Origin: Blautia sp900556555
Lineage (GTDB): Bacteria; Bacillota; Clostridia; Lachnospirales; Lachnospiraceae
Length of the DNA stretch: 64,000 nucleotides
Assembly (NCBI GenBank): GCA_964250615.1
Contig: CAXUGM010000004.1
Strand: one strand, 5' to 3'
Of this stretch, positions 50,447 to 59,831 are shown piece after piece. The notes below the pieces were generated by a model. That model ran no database searches. It was given only the letters and a program-made list of their open reading frames with translations, and was not told the origin of the DNA. The first letter of the stretch is position 1; every line of letters starts with the position of its first letter. The position numbers and the translations under genes were made by a program.

Positions 50447-53400
50447 AAAGCATTGAGGTGCAGGGGTTTAAATCCTTTGCCAATAAAATCACATTTGAAT
50501 TTCATAATGGAATCACCGGGATTGTAGGGCCAAACGGGAGTGGGAAAAGTAATGTTGCGGACGCTGTCCGATGGGTACTGGGTGAGCAAAGTGCCAAGCA
50601 GTTAAGAGGCGGAAATATGCAGGATGTTATTTTTTCCGGTACAGAAACCAGAAGGCCTCTGGGCTTTGCTTATGTTGCTATTACCATGGATAACAGTGAC
50701 CATAAACTTCCCATTGATTATCAGGAAGTGACCATTGCCAGAAGATTATACCGTTCAGGGGAAAGCGAATATCTGCTCAATGGTACAAGCTGCAGGCTGA
50801 AGGATGTGAATGAACTTTTTTACGATACCGGAATCGGTAAGGAAGGTTATTCGATCATTGGGCAGGGGCAGATTGATAAAATTTTAAGCGGAAAACCAGA
50901 AGAAAGAAGAGAATTATTTGATGAGGCGGCAGGAATTGTAAAGTTTAAACGCCGGAAAAATACAGCCATCAAAAAGCTGGAGGAAGAGCAGCAGAATCTT
51001 ACCAGGGTCAAGGATATTCTCTCCGAACTTACCAGGCAGGTAGCCCCGCTGGAAAAACAGGCTGAAACAGCGAAGGTTTATCTGAAAAAGAAGGAAGCAC
51101 TGAAGAAATTAGACATGCAGATGTTCCTGGCAGAAATGAACCGTATCCGTGCTGAACTAGAGGAAACAGAAAAGAAGTATCAGATTGCCAGAGCTGATTT
51201 AGAAGATACGGAAAAAAGCTTTGGGATTACCAAAACGGAATACGAAAAGCTGGAGCAGGAGCTGGAAAAACAGGAGCAGGAAATTCAGAGCCTCAGAGAA
51301 GGAAATACCAAAAGAACGCTGGAGAAACAGCAGCTTGAGAATCAGATACACATTCTGAAAGAACAGATACATTCTGCAAAGCAAAACGAATCTCTGTACC
51401 AGGAAAGAAGCCGGGCATTACAGGCTGATATGGAGAAACGGACAGAAGAAGAGCGGGCATATCTGTCTGAAAAAGAAATTTTAGAAAAACAAATCAGGGA
51501 ATTTGAAACAGTCCAGTCAGAGACACAGAGAGCTTTTAAAGATTTAGCTATGGAAATCCACAGTCTGGAGGAAAAGGCAGAGAAGGGAAAAAACGAGATT
51601 ATTGAAATCTTGAATATGCGGGCCTCTACCAAAGGAAAATTGCAGCGTTATGATACTATGATGGAGCAGATTTCCATCAGAAAAACAGAGCTGAATCAGA
51701 AGCATCTGAGACTGAAAAGTGAATCTGCATCCCTGAAGACAGCAGAGGAAGCGTATCTGGCAGAGAAAGAAGAAATTCAGGAGACCATTGACAAGCTGGT
51801 ACGCCAGGGAAACCGCTGTGAGGACCAGATTACGAAATACCAGGCAGAGATGGCAAAAGCCGGGCAGCAGTTAGAAGCCGGGCAGACTGCTTATCATAGA
51901 GAAGCATCCAGGCTGGAATCCATGCGCAATATTGCAGAACGCTATGATGGGTACGGAAACAGTATCAGGAGAGTCATGGAGCAGAAGAAGCGGGTTTCTG
52001 GTATTAAAGGTGTTGTAGCGGATTTGCTGAAGGTGGAAAAAAATTATGAGACAGCCATTGAAACCGCATTAGGAGGCAGTATCCAGAATATTGTCACGGA
52101 TAATGAAAATACGGCAAAAACCATGATTGAGTTCCTGAAAAAGAATAAGTATGGCCGGGCGACCTTTCTTCCTCTTACCAGCATGCAGAATAAAAAAGGA
52201 TTTGCCAATGCAGCAGCACTGAAAGAGCCGGGAGTCATCGGCGTAGCCAGTGAACTGGTAACCGTCGGAAGTGAATACCAGGGACTGGCGAATTATCTTC
52301 TTGGTAGAACGCTGGTAGTGGACCATATTGATCATGGAATTGCCATTGCAAAGAAATACCAATATTCTATCCGTATGGTTACCATAGAAGGAGAATCTTT
52401 AAATCCGGGAGGTTCCCTGACAGGTGGAGCGTTTAAAAACAACAGCAACCTTCTCGGAAGGAGAAGGGAAATCGAAGAGCTTCAGGATACGGTAGAGCGT
52501 TTGAAGACGGAGACAGAAAAACTGCAGCAGAGTCTGGAGGCTTACCGGGAAAAAAGAAATCATTTCCGTGAGGAAGCAGCAAGTATCCAGGAGAAGCTTC
52601 AGGAGCAGTATATCCGGGAAAATACGGTGCAGATGAATCTAAATTCCATGACAGGAAAAAGAGAAGAAATCCAGGCAGGATATGAAGGGCTGAAAGTGGA
52701 AAAAGAACAGTTGGAAAAACAGACCAGGGAAATTCAGGATAACAGCCTGTCGATCCAGCTGGAACTGGAGACCAGTGCAAAGCAGGAAAAAGCACTGGAG
52801 GAACAGATCAATGCCAGCCAGGAAGTTCTGGAGAAGAAAAAAGCAGAGGAAACAAGGCTTTCGAAAGAGTTAGAGAAAGCTCATGTGGAAACAGCAAATC
52901 TTACTTCAAAACAGGGCTTTCTTACAGAAAATCTGACCCGTATCAGGCGGGAACTGGGCGAGTTAAAAGAACAGTGCCAGGCATTAGAGTCCGGCATGGT
53001 TCAGGGAAAAGAAGAAGTGTCCTTGAAAGAAACCGAAATCAGAGAAATTGAGAAACAGGTTACCTTAGCAGAACAGGAATCAAAAGAAGCCCAGGAGCGG
53101 CTTTTGGCAGCAGCAGCAGTAAAAGAAGAGATGAACCAGAACTATAAATCGTTCTTTACAAAGAGAGATGAACTATCTGGAAGAATGAATTTGCTGGATA
53201 AAGAATGCTACCGCTTGAATGCCCAGAAAGAGAAGCTGGAGGAATCCCAGGAATCCCAGGTGAATTATATGTGGGAAGAATATGAGGTTACTTACAGCCA
53301 GGCACAGGAAGAAGTGCAGGAGATTTCAGATGACAGGGCTGAAATTAAGAAAAATATCAGTCAGATGCGAAGCGAAATCCGTCAGCTTGGAAATGTGAAT

Positions 53401-53997
53401 GTAAATGCCATTGAAGAGTTTAAAGAGCTATTAGAACGCCAGACATTTATGCAGAGCCAGCATGACGATCTGGTGGAAGCGGAAAAGACCCTTCTTGGTA
53501 TTATTGATGAGCTGGATACTGGAATGCGGAGGCAGTTTGAAGAAAAATTCGCAGAAATCAGAAGAGAATTTGACAAAGCTTTTAAAGAATTGTTTGGAGG
53601 GGGAAAGGGAACCCTGGAACTGGATGAGGAAGAGGATATTCTTGAAGCAGGTATCCGGATTATATCCCAGCCGCCAGGAAAAAAACTGCAGAATATGATG
53701 CAGCTTTCCGGAGGTGAGAAGGCACTTACAGCCATTGCACTTTTATTTGCCATTCAAAATTTAAAACCATCTCCATTCTGTTTGCTGGATGAAATCGAGG
53801 CGGCGCTGGATGATTCGAATGTTACCAGATATGCCAAGTATCTTCACAAGTTGACAAAAAACACGCAGTTTATTATTATAACACATAGACGTGGTACAAT
53901 GACGGCTGCTGACAGGCTGTATGGTATCACAATGCAGGAAAAAGGGGTTTCTACCCTGGTATCTGTAAATCTTATTGAACATGATCTAGACAAATAG
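50437..53997 (+). CDS. smc: Chromosome partition protein SMC
   Basis: A 1186-residue SMC ATPase that condenses and segregates chromosomes with ScpAB. Walker A GPNGSGKSN is at 31-39. Long coiled coils flank the hinge near 510-680 (GVVADLLKV, GRATFLPLTSM, GGSLTGG). The C-terminal head has the LSGGE signature and Walker B CLLDEIEAALDD. The length and order are typical. The gene lies between rnc and ftsY as in other Firmicutes. Confidence 0.97.
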   Translation: MYLKSIEVQGFKSFANKITFEFHNGITGIVGPNGSGKSNVADAVRWVLGEQSAKQLRGGNMQDVIFSGTETRRPLGFAYVAITMDNSDHKLPIDYQEVTIARRLYRSGESEYLLNGTSCRLKDVNELFYDTGIGKEGYSIIGQGQIDKILSGKPEERRELFDEAAGIVKFKRRKNTAIKKLEEEQQNLTRVKDILSELTRQVAPLEKQAETAKVYLKKKEALKKLDMQMFLAEMNRIRAELEETEKKYQIARADLEDTEKSFGITKTEYEKLEQELEKQEQEIQSLREGNTKRTLEKQQLENQIHILKEQIHSAKQNESLYQERSRALQADMEKRTEEERAYLSEKEILEKQIREFETVQSETQRAFKDLAMEIHSLEEKAEKGKNEIIEILNMRASTKGKLQRYDTMMEQISIRKTELNQKHLRLKSESASLKTAEEAYLAEKEEIQETIDKLVRQGNRCEDQITKYQAEMAKAGQQLEAGQTAYHREASRLESMRNIAERYDGYGNSIRRVMEQKKRVSGIKGVVADLLKVEKNYETAIETALGGSIQNIVTDNENTAKTMIEFLKKNKYGRATFLPLTSMQNKKGFANAAALKEPGVIGVASELVTVGSEYQGLANYLLGRTLVVDHIDHGIAIAKKYQYSIRMVTIEGESLNPGGSLTGGAFKNNSNLLGRRREIEELQDTVERLKTETEKLQQSLEAYREKRNHFREEAASIQEKLQEQYIRENTVQMNLNSMTGKREEIQAGYEGLKVEKEQLEKQTREIQDNSLSIQLELETSAKQEKALEEQINASQEVLEKKKAEETRLSKELEKAHVETANLTSKQGFLTENLTRIRRELGELKEQCQALESGMVQGKEEVSLKETEIREIEKQVTLAEQESKEAQERLLAAAAVKEEMNQNYKSFFTKRDELSGRMNLLDKECYRLNAQKEKLEESQESQVNYMWEEYEVTYSQAQEEVQEISDDRAEIKKNISQMRSEIRQLGNVNVNAIEEFKELLERQTFMQSQHDDLVEAEKTLLGIIDELDTGMRRQFEEKFAEIRREFDKAFKELFGGGKGTLELDEEEDILEAGIRIISQPPGKKLQNMMQLSGGEKALTAIALLFAIQNLKPSPFCLLDEIEAALDDSNVTRYAKYLHKLTKNTQFIIITHRRGTMTAADRLYGITMQEKGVSTLVSVNLIEHDLDK

Positions 53998-54007
53998 AGG
54001 AGGAACT

Positions 54008-54961
54008 ATGGCAGAGGGAAAAGAAAAAAAGGGTTTTTTTAAAAGACTGGTAGAAGGACTTTCCAAAACCAGAGAAAATATCGTATCCGGAATTGATTCT
54101 ATTTTTAGCGGATATTCCAGCATTGACGAGGATTTTTATGAAGAAATCGAAGAGATTTTGGTAATGGGTGACATTGGAATCAATACAACCACCTCCATTA
54201 TTGAGCGGTTAAAGGAGCAGGTTTCTGAAAAGCATATTAAGGATCCTCAGGAATGTAAACAGCTTCTTATGGATAGTATCAAAGAGCAGATGGCTGTGGG
54301 AGAGAAAGCCTATGAATTTGAAAACCGCAAATCTGTTATTTTGGTAATCGGTGTCAACGGTGTTGGCAAGACTACATCCGTAGGAAAATTGGCAGGGAAA
54401 TTAAAGGACCAGGGAAAAAAGGTTATTATGGCAGCAGCAGATACGTTCCGTGCAGCAGCAGGAGAACAGCTTTCCCAGTGGGCGAACCGTGCAGGAGTGG
54501 AACTGATTGGGGGACAGGACGGTGCGGATCCTGCTTCCGTAGTTTATGATGCTATCGCTGCTGCGAAAGCAAGAAATGCGGATGTACTGATTTGTGATAC
54601 GGCTGGCCGCCTGCATAATAAGAAAAACCTGATGGAAGAACTAAGAAAAATATACCGTATTATTGAAAAAGAATATCCGGAAGCATATCTGGAAACATTG
54701 GTTGTTCTTGATGGTACCACAGGACAGAACGCATTGGCTCAGGCAAAGCAGTTTCATGAGGTTGCCAATGTTACCGGTATTATTCTTACCAAGCTGGATG
54801 GAACAGCAAAGGGTGGTATCGCAGTAGCGATTGAATCTGAGCTGGATATTCCGGTGAAGTATATCGGTGTAGGAGAAACCATAGATGACCTCCAGAAGTT
54901 TGATGCCAATGAATTTGTAAATGCTCTGTTTAATGTAGAGGGTACTGGCACAGAAGAGTAA
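54008..54961 (+). CDS. ftsY: Signal recognition particle receptor FtsY
   Basis: The SRP receptor GTPase at the membrane. The NG domain has the P-loop GVNGVGKTT (115-123), DTFRAAAGEQL, DTAGRLHN and TKLDGTAKGG. The 317-residue protein has only a short N-terminal region, as in Gram-positives. It starts 10 nt after smc. Its partner ffh lies downstream at 59832, separated by several inserted genes. Confidence 0.96.
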   Translation: MAEGKEKKGFFKRLVEGLSKTRENIVSGIDSIFSGYSSIDEDFYEEIEEILVMGDIGINTTTSIIERLKEQVSEKHIKDPQECKQLLMDSIKEQMAVGEKAYEFENRKSVILVIGVNGVGKTTSVGKLAGKLKDQGKKVIMAAADTFRAAAGEQLSQWANRAGVELIGGQDGADPASVVYDAIAAAKARNADVLICDTAGRLHNKKNLMEELRKIYRIIEKEYPEAYLETLVVLDGTTGQNALAQAKQFHEVANVTGIILTKLDGTAKGGIAVAIESELDIPVKYIGVGETIDDLQKFDANEFVNALFNVEGTGTEE

Positions 54962-54987
54962 AAACAGAATAGGGAAGAGGGACAAAT

Positions 54988-56199
54988 ATGCTTACAGTAG
55001 AAAAATTTGAAGAAGCATCCGAAATCGTAAAAAAAGTGACCCAGGAAACAAAGCTGGTGTACAGCGGTTTCTTCAGCAATCAGACTGGAAATAAAGTTTA
55101 TTTCAAGCCGGAAAATATGCAGGTGACAGGTGCCTACAAAATCAGAGGTGCCTATTACAAAATCAGTACACTCACAGACGAAGAGAAGAAAAAAGGTCTG
55201 ATTACTGCATCCGCAGGGAATCATGCCCAGGGAGTAGCATATGCTGCAAAAGCATTTGGGGCAAAGGCAGTGATTGTCATGCCAACCACAACACCGCTGA
55301 TCAAGGTAGAAAGAACCAAGGGCTATGGTGCAGAAGTGATCCTTCACGGAAATGTATATGATGAAGCCTGTGAATATGCATATGAACTGGCAGAGAAACA
55401 CGGTTACACCTTTATCCATCCTTTTGATGATCTGGCTGTTGCAACAGGACAGGGAACCATTGCTATGGAAATCATTAAGGAACTGCCTCTGGTGGATTAT
55501 ATTTTAGTTCCCATAGGGGGAGGCGGCCTGGCTACAGGTGTATCTACCCTGGTGAAACAATTAAATCCTAACATAAAAGTCATTGGTGTAGAGCCGGCGG
55601 GAGCTAATTGTATGCAGGCATCTCTGTTAAATGGAGAGGTTATGACTCTGCCAACCGTGAATACCATTGCAGATGGTACTGCGGTGAAACGGCCCGGAGA
55701 CCATATTTTTTCATACATTCAGAAAAATGTAGATGAAATCATTACAGTAGAAGATGATGAACTGGTGGTTGCTTTCCTTGATATGGTAGAGAATCATAAG
55801 ATGATTGTAGAAAATTCGGGTCTTCTTACTGTTGCTGCTTTGAAACATCTGAAGTTTCAGAATAAAAAGGTGGTTTCTATTTTAAGCGGTGGAAATATGG
55901 ATGTGATTACCATGGCATCTGTTGTGCAGCATGGGCTGATTGCAAGAGACCGTATTTTTACCGTATCGGTTCTTTTGCCGGATAAACCGGGAGAATTGGT
56001 GCGTGTGGCAGGTATCATTGCCAAGCATCAGGGAAATGTTGTAAAATTAGACCATAATCAGTTTGTAAGTACCAACCGCACTGCGGCTGTAGAACTTAAA
56101 ATTACCCTGGAAGCTTTTGGAACGGATCATAAACACGAGATTATCCAGGCCCTGGAAGAGGAAGGATACCAGCCAAAAGTAGTTATGGCAAATCTGTAA
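54988..56199 (+). CDS. ilvA: Threonine ammonia-lyase (deaminase)
   Basis: A fold-type II PLP enzyme converting threonine to 2-oxobutyrate and ammonia. The PLP lysine is in TGAYKIRGA (K51), the glycine loop GGGGLATGVS and ASAGNHAQGV bind cofactor and substrate, and the C-terminal ~75 residues form one ACT-like domain. At 403 residues it is the short form with a single ACT, nearer to catabolic or clostridial enzymes than to the ~510-residue biosynthetic E. coli IlvA. It follows ftsY by 27 nt, an unusual neighbour. A terminator shared with the opposing gene follows. Confidence 0.92.
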   Translation: MLTVEKFEEASEIVKKVTQETKLVYSGFFSNQTGNKVYFKPENMQVTGAYKIRGAYYKISTLTDEEKKKGLITASAGNHAQGVAYAAKAFGAKAVIVMPTTTPLIKVERTKGYGAEVILHGNVYDEACEYAYELAEKHGYTFIHPFDDLAVATGQGTIAMEIIKELPLVDYILVPIGGGGLATGVSTLVKQLNPNIKVIGVEPAGANCMQASLLNGEVMTLPTVNTIADGTAVKRPGDHIFSYIQKNVDEIITVEDDELVVAFLDMVENHKMIVENSGLLTVAALKHLKFQNKKVVSILSGGNMDVITMASVVQHGLIARDRIFTVSVLLPDKPGELVRVAGIIAKHQGNVVKLDHNQFVSTNRTAAVELKITLEAFGTDHKHEIIQALEEEGYQPKVVMANL

Positions 56200-56214
56200 G
56201 AGATTTCTTTTAAA

Positions 56215-56262
56215 AGAAAAAGACGTTTCTATGAGTGGTTTCTCATAGGAGCGTCTTTTTGC
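56215..56262 (+). terminator. Bidirectional terminator ilvA/DUF362
   Basis: AAAAAGACG...CTATGAG (56217-56235) pairs with CTCATAG...CGTCTTTTT (56242-56260). A and T tracts on the two sides allow it to end ilvA (+) and the DUF362 gene (-). Confidence 0.85.
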
Positions 56263-56269
56263 ATGAACT

Positions 56270-57394
56270 TTATTTTACGGTGATCAATTCGTATTCTTTG
56301 TTTCCAATACCGATTTTTACACCATGTTCAATGGCTGATTCCCAGTTGGTTTCCGGGAAGATGCTGTGGAAATGGTCATGGTGCTGGCAGGCTCTTTCTT
56401 CTTCACTGCAATCCCCTAATTTGCTGTTTGCAATAACAGGCTGGGCATTAACTGCATCGGCACAGGCAACATCAAGTGCTACAGGGTCAAAGGATGCAAA
56501 CATACCTACATTTGGTACAATGGCAGCGTCATTTTCTCCATGGCAGTCACAGTAAGGAGATACATCGATTACAAGGCTGATGTGGAAGTTTGGACGTCCA
56601 TCAATTACGGCCTTGGTGTATTCTGCAATTTTGCAATTGAGAATGTCATTGGATTCATCAGAAGCAGCCAGAATCGCATCTTTTGGACAGACACCGATAC
56701 ATCTGCCGCATCCCACACACTTGTCATGGTCAATCGTGGCCTTTTTATCTTTGAAAGAAGGTGCGTCATGTGCACAGATTTTTGCGCACATCTGGCATCC
56801 GACACATAAATCCTGGTCCACATGTGGTTTGCCTGCAGAGTGCATTTCCATTTTTCCGGCTCTGGAACCGCATCCCATACCAAGGTTCTTCAATGCACCG
56901 CCAAATCCTGTAGCCTCATGTCCTTTGAAATGGTTTAAGGAGATGACAACATCAGCATCCATAATAGCACGGCCGATTTTTGCTTCTTTTACATAAGTTC
57001 CGCCTTCTACAGGAACCAGGGCTTCGTCTGTACCTTTTAATCCATCTGCAATAAGAATCTGGCATCCTGTTGTGATGGTGTTAAAGCCGTTCAGGTTTGC
57101 ACTGTCCAGATGATCCAGAGCATTCTTTCTTCCGCCGACATATAAAGTATTGCAGTCTGTCAGGAAAGGCTTGCCGCCTAATTCTTTTACGACATCAGCA
57201 ACTGCTTTTGCATAATTGGGGCGGAGAAAAGCCAGGTTTCCGGGTTCTCCGAAATGCATTTTGATTGCAACATATTTGTCCTCAAAATCAATATCTGCGA
57301 TTCCGGCAGTTTTGATAAGCCGCTGCAATTTGGTCAAAAGATTATCACCATTTTTTGCCCGCAGGTTTGTAAAATATACTTTTGATGTTTTCAT
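56270..57394 (-). CDS. DUF362 protein with 2x[4Fe-4S] ferredoxin domain
   Basis: The N-terminal ~180 residues are a DUF362 domain (VAIKMHFGEPGN, FLRPNYAKAVADVVKELGG). Two [4Fe-4S] motifs follow (C197, C200, C203, C207 and C226, C229, C232, C236) and a C-terminal DUF362 part ends the protein at 374 residues. The partner and reaction are unknown; the arrangement suggests an electron-transfer or iron-sulfur binding role in the cytoplasm. The start at 57394 has AGGAGG at a good distance, whereas an ATG at 57403 would sit directly on it. It is monocistronic on the - strand. Confidence 0.85.
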   Translation of the reverse strand: MKTSKVYFTNLRAKNGDNLLTKLQRLIKTAGIADIDFEDKYVAIKMHFGEPGNLAFLRPNYAKAVADVVKELGGKPFLTDCNTLYVGGRKNALDHLDSANLNGFNTITTGCQILIADGLKGTDEALVPVEGGTYVKEAKIGRAIMDADVVISLNHFKGHEATGFGGALKNLGMGCGSRAGKMEMHSAGKPHVDQDLCVGCQMCAKICAHDAPSFKDKKATIDHDKCVGCGRCIGVCPKDAILAASDESNDILNCKIAEYTKAVIDGRPNFHISLVIDVSPYCDCHGENDAAIVPNVGMFASFDPVALDVACADAVNAQPVIANSKLGDCSEEERACQHHDHFHSIFPETNWESAIEHGVKIGIGNKEYELITVK

Positions 57395-57435
57395 ATGATT
57401 CATCCTCCTGTATCTCGTTGTGTTGAATGATATTT

Positions 57436-57464
57436 ATTTTAACACCTGAAAACAAAAGAAACAA
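57436..57464 (-). promoter_or_regulatory. Promoter of DUF362 gene
   Basis: On the - strand TTGTTT (57464-57459), 17 nt, TAAAAT (57441-57436), about 40 nt before the start codon. Confidence 0.6.
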
Positions 57465-57558
57465 TGGAAAAAAATGTTTTCCTCCGGTGTTATTTTATCA
57501 TAGTCATCCTGTTTAAAATATGTTAGAATTTACGACAGGGAAAAGAAAGGAAAACAGC

Positions 57559-58611
57559 ATGGGAAGAGAATTATATTTTGAGTGTCCCTATGGTGCGGAC
57601 TGCAAAAAAATATGGGAGATAGTCAGAACACTGTCAGGGTGGGGAGAGAAGCAAGAGAAACAGCTTTTGGACAATTTTGCAGTGTTAAAGGAAAAAGAGT
57701 TTGTCACCTGTCAGGAAGCAGAAGAAAGAATTAAGAGTTTGGAACTTGAAACAGATATCGAAAAAAAACTGCTCAAAACTTTGCATATGACAGAGAAGAC
57801 GGAGCTTCCTTTATGGGAAGGAGAACATGCCTTTTATTACCTGGCTGCAATTGGGATTGGTCTGGACACCCTGGGGATTTCAAATGTAAAAGTAAACGCT
57901 TTAGGGGAAGGAACCAAATCCCTTCTTCAGAATGGGGAATCGTCTCTTATCAGAAAAATTTTAGAAAAGAGTCATTTACAGGCAGAGTTCCTTTCAGGAG
58001 AAGGAGAACTGCTTACTTTAAATTGTGTTGCATTTCTGGCATCCTTCGCCAGAACAGAAAAATTTTCTGGTGCATATTCTATAAAAAATTCTGTATGTAC
58101 AGGCGGAACAAATCCAGTCTGTGGTCTTATTTTGGAAAGAAACCGGGATGAGGCAGAGGAAGGAGAAAAATACGATACGGTTCAGGTGCTGGAGACCAAT
58201 GTAGATGATTGCAGTGGAGAACAGCTAGGGTATGCCATTGAATGCCTGATGAAAGCAGGAGCTCTGGATGCTTCCTGTTTTCCCGTTTATATGAAAAAGC
58301 ACCGCCCTGCGTATATGCTTCAGGTTATTTGTACAGAAAAGACGAAGAAAGCACTGGAGGATATTATTTTTCGCGAAACCACCAGTATCGGGCTTCGCAG
58401 ATATGAAGAAAAGAGACGGATTCTTCCAAGAAGTTTTGAGGAAATTTGTTTAAAAGACGGGCATAAAGTAAAGATAAAAATCTGTGAGCACCATGGGCAG
58501 AACTATTACTACCCAGAATATGAGACTGTAAAGCAGGTATGCATAGAAACCGGAAGGCCGTATAGAAGTGTGTATGATGAGGCAGCAGCACTTGCAGGAG
58601 GATTCAGATGA
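57559..58611 (+). CDS. LarC-like protein (nickel insertion protein), divergent N-terminal half
   Basis: The C-terminal half (from about 205) matches LarC2: ETNVDDCSGE at 212-221, AGALDASCFPVYMKKHRPA and TSIGLRRYEEKRR. LarC inserts nickel into the LarA pincer cofactor. The N-terminal half is strongly divergent. The family's usual DCFSGISGDM start is replaced by YFECPYGADC, and the HEVGAVDSIVD motif is absent where LWEGEHAFYYLAA stands, although LDTLGI (102-107) is kept. Activity is therefore uncertain. It is one uninterrupted frame of 350 residues. AAAGGA precedes ATG 57559. It overlaps larE by 4 nt. Confidence 0.75.
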   Translation: MGRELYFECPYGADCKKIWEIVRTLSGWGEKQEKQLLDNFAVLKEKEFVTCQEAEERIKSLELETDIEKKLLKTLHMTEKTELPLWEGEHAFYYLAAIGIGLDTLGISNVKVNALGEGTKSLLQNGESSLIRKILEKSHLQAEFLSGEGELLTLNCVAFLASFARTEKFSGAYSIKNSVCTGGTNPVCGLILERNRDEAEEGEKYDTVQVLETNVDDCSGEQLGYAIECLMKAGALDASCFPVYMKKHRPAYMLQVICTEKTKKALEDIIFRETTSIGLRRYEEKRRILPRSFEEICLKDGHKVKIKICEHHGQNYYYPEYETVKQVCIETGRPYRSVYDEAAALAGGFR

Positions 58612-59420
58612 GACGGTATGATGAAAAAAAGAACTACTTATATGAAAAAATGAAAGAGTATGTCCAGAAGGATGTGTGCATTGCTTTTTCCGGTGGCGTG
58701 GACAGCAGTCTGCTTCTGGTTCTTGCAAAGAAATGTGCCAAAGAGCAGGCGAAAATCTATGCGGTGACCTTTGATACCATGCTGCATCCATCCTGTGATA
58801 TGGAAATTGCAAAACAGGTGGCAGAAGAAGCAGGTGCAATCCATAAAGTTCTGTCTGTGAATGAACTAGAGCAGGAGGAAATACGGTTTAATCCGAAAGA
58901 CAGATGCTATCTGTGCAAAAAGACATTGTTTACCAGGCTTTGGGAATACGCAAAAAGCCTGGGAATTGCACAGATTCTGGAGGGAACCAATGAGGATGAT
59001 CTTCATGTGTACCGGCCAGGACTTCAGGCAGTCAGGGAACTGGGCATCAAAAGCCCTCTTGCTGAGGCTGGATTTACAAAAGAAGAGGTAAGAAGACTTG
59101 CAAAAGAACTGGGAATTTCCGTTGCAGAGCGTCCTTCGGCTCCCTGTCTCGCCACCAGGCTTCCATATGGAGAAGAAATTCGTATAGAGGTGTTGGAAAA
59201 AATCGCACAGGGAGAGGAATATCTGAAAGCGGCAGGATTTCCTACTGTGAGATTAAGGCTTCACGGAGATGTTGCCAGAATTGAAATACCCCAGGCAGAC
59301 TTTCAACTGTTTTTGGAAAAAAGGGAAGAAATCACAGAAAAGTTAAAAGAAAACGGGTTTTTATATATTACGTTGGATGTGGAAGGATTCCGCAGTGGAA
59401 GCATGGATGAAAAAAAATAA
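58608..59420 (+). CDS. larE: LarE-like ATP-dependent sulfurtransferase
   Basis: A PP-loop ATPase of 270 residues. The SGGVDSS pyrophosphatase loop is at 28-34. C180 lies in PSAPCLATRLPYGEE, where LarE carries its sulfur-donating cysteine, and a CxxC pair (C100, C103 in DRCYLCKK) is also present. LarE adds sulfur to the nicotinate-derived precursor of the nickel-pincer cofactor. The three cysteines suggest the cluster-binding, non-sacrificial variant. It overlaps larC by 4 nt (ATGA). larA and larB are not in the window. Confidence 0.85.
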   Translation: MRRYDEKKNYLYEKMKEYVQKDVCIAFSGGVDSSLLLVLAKKCAKEQAKIYAVTFDTMLHPSCDMEIAKQVAEEAGAIHKVLSVNELEQEEIRFNPKDRCYLCKKTLFTRLWEYAKSLGIAQILEGTNEDDLHVYRPGLQAVRELGIKSPLAEAGFTKEEVRRLAKELGISVAERPSAPCLATRLPYGEEIRIEVLEKIAQGEEYLKAAGFPTVRLRLHGDVARIEIPQADFQLFLEKREEITEKLKENGFLYITLDVEGFRSGSMDEKK

Positions 59421-59423
59421 AAA

Positions 59424-59445
59424 TGTCAAGAGAAAATACTTGACA
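59424..59445 (+). repeat. Inverted repeat overlapping the ylxM -35 box
   Basis: TGTCAAG (59424-59430) and CTTGACA (59439-59445) are perfect inverted copies 8 nt apart. The right arm includes the TTGACA -35 hexamer of the ylxM promoter, so it could be an operator. No T-run follows. Confidence 0.5.
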
Positions 59446-59468
59446 GCTTTACGTTCTTGTTGTATGAT
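59440..59468 (+). promoter_or_regulatory. Promoter of ylxM-ffh-rpsP-khpA-rimM-trmD operon
   Basis: TTGACA (59440-59445), 17 nt, TATGAT (59463-59468), 17 nt before the ylxM start. Confidence 0.85.
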
Positions 59469-59485
59469 AACCAAGGTGATTGCGG

Positions 59486-59830
59486 ATGGAAAAATTTGTA
59501 GAACAAACCTTATTGTTTGATTTTTACGGAGAGCTTTTAACAGCTCACCAAAGAAGAATTTATGAAGATGTGGTTTTAAATGATTATTCTTTAAGTGAAG
59601 TTGCAGACGAGCTGGGAATCAGCCGCCAGGGTGTTCATGATAACATCAAGCGTTGTAACAAAGCTTTGCAGGATTATGAAGATAAACTACATCTGGTAGA
59701 AAAGTTTGTGAGTATCAAAGGGAAGGTCCGCAGCATTAACCGGATATGCCAGGAATATGAAGAACTGAGCAGACAGGAACTGGTTTCCCAGGTGGAACGT
59801 ATTTCCCAGGAGATTTTAGAGGAGTTGTAA
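59486..59830 (+). CDS. ylxM: YlxM family SRP-associated regulatory protein
   Basis: A 114-residue helix-turn-helix protein (UPF0122/YlxM) that in Gram-positives binds Ffh/SRP and 4.5S RNA. The DNA-binding-like segment is LSEVADELGISRQGVHDNIKR; the N-terminal QTLLFDFYGELLT helix is typical. The ATG at 59486 follows AAGGTGA. It lies 1 nt ahead of ffh, the conserved order. Confidence 0.92.
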   Translation: MEKFVEQTLLFDFYGELLTAHQRRIYEDVVLNDYSLSEVADELGISRQGVHDNIKRCNKALQDYEDKLHLVEKFVSIKGKVRSINRICQEYEELSRQELVSQVERISQEILEEL

Positions 59831-59831
59831 G

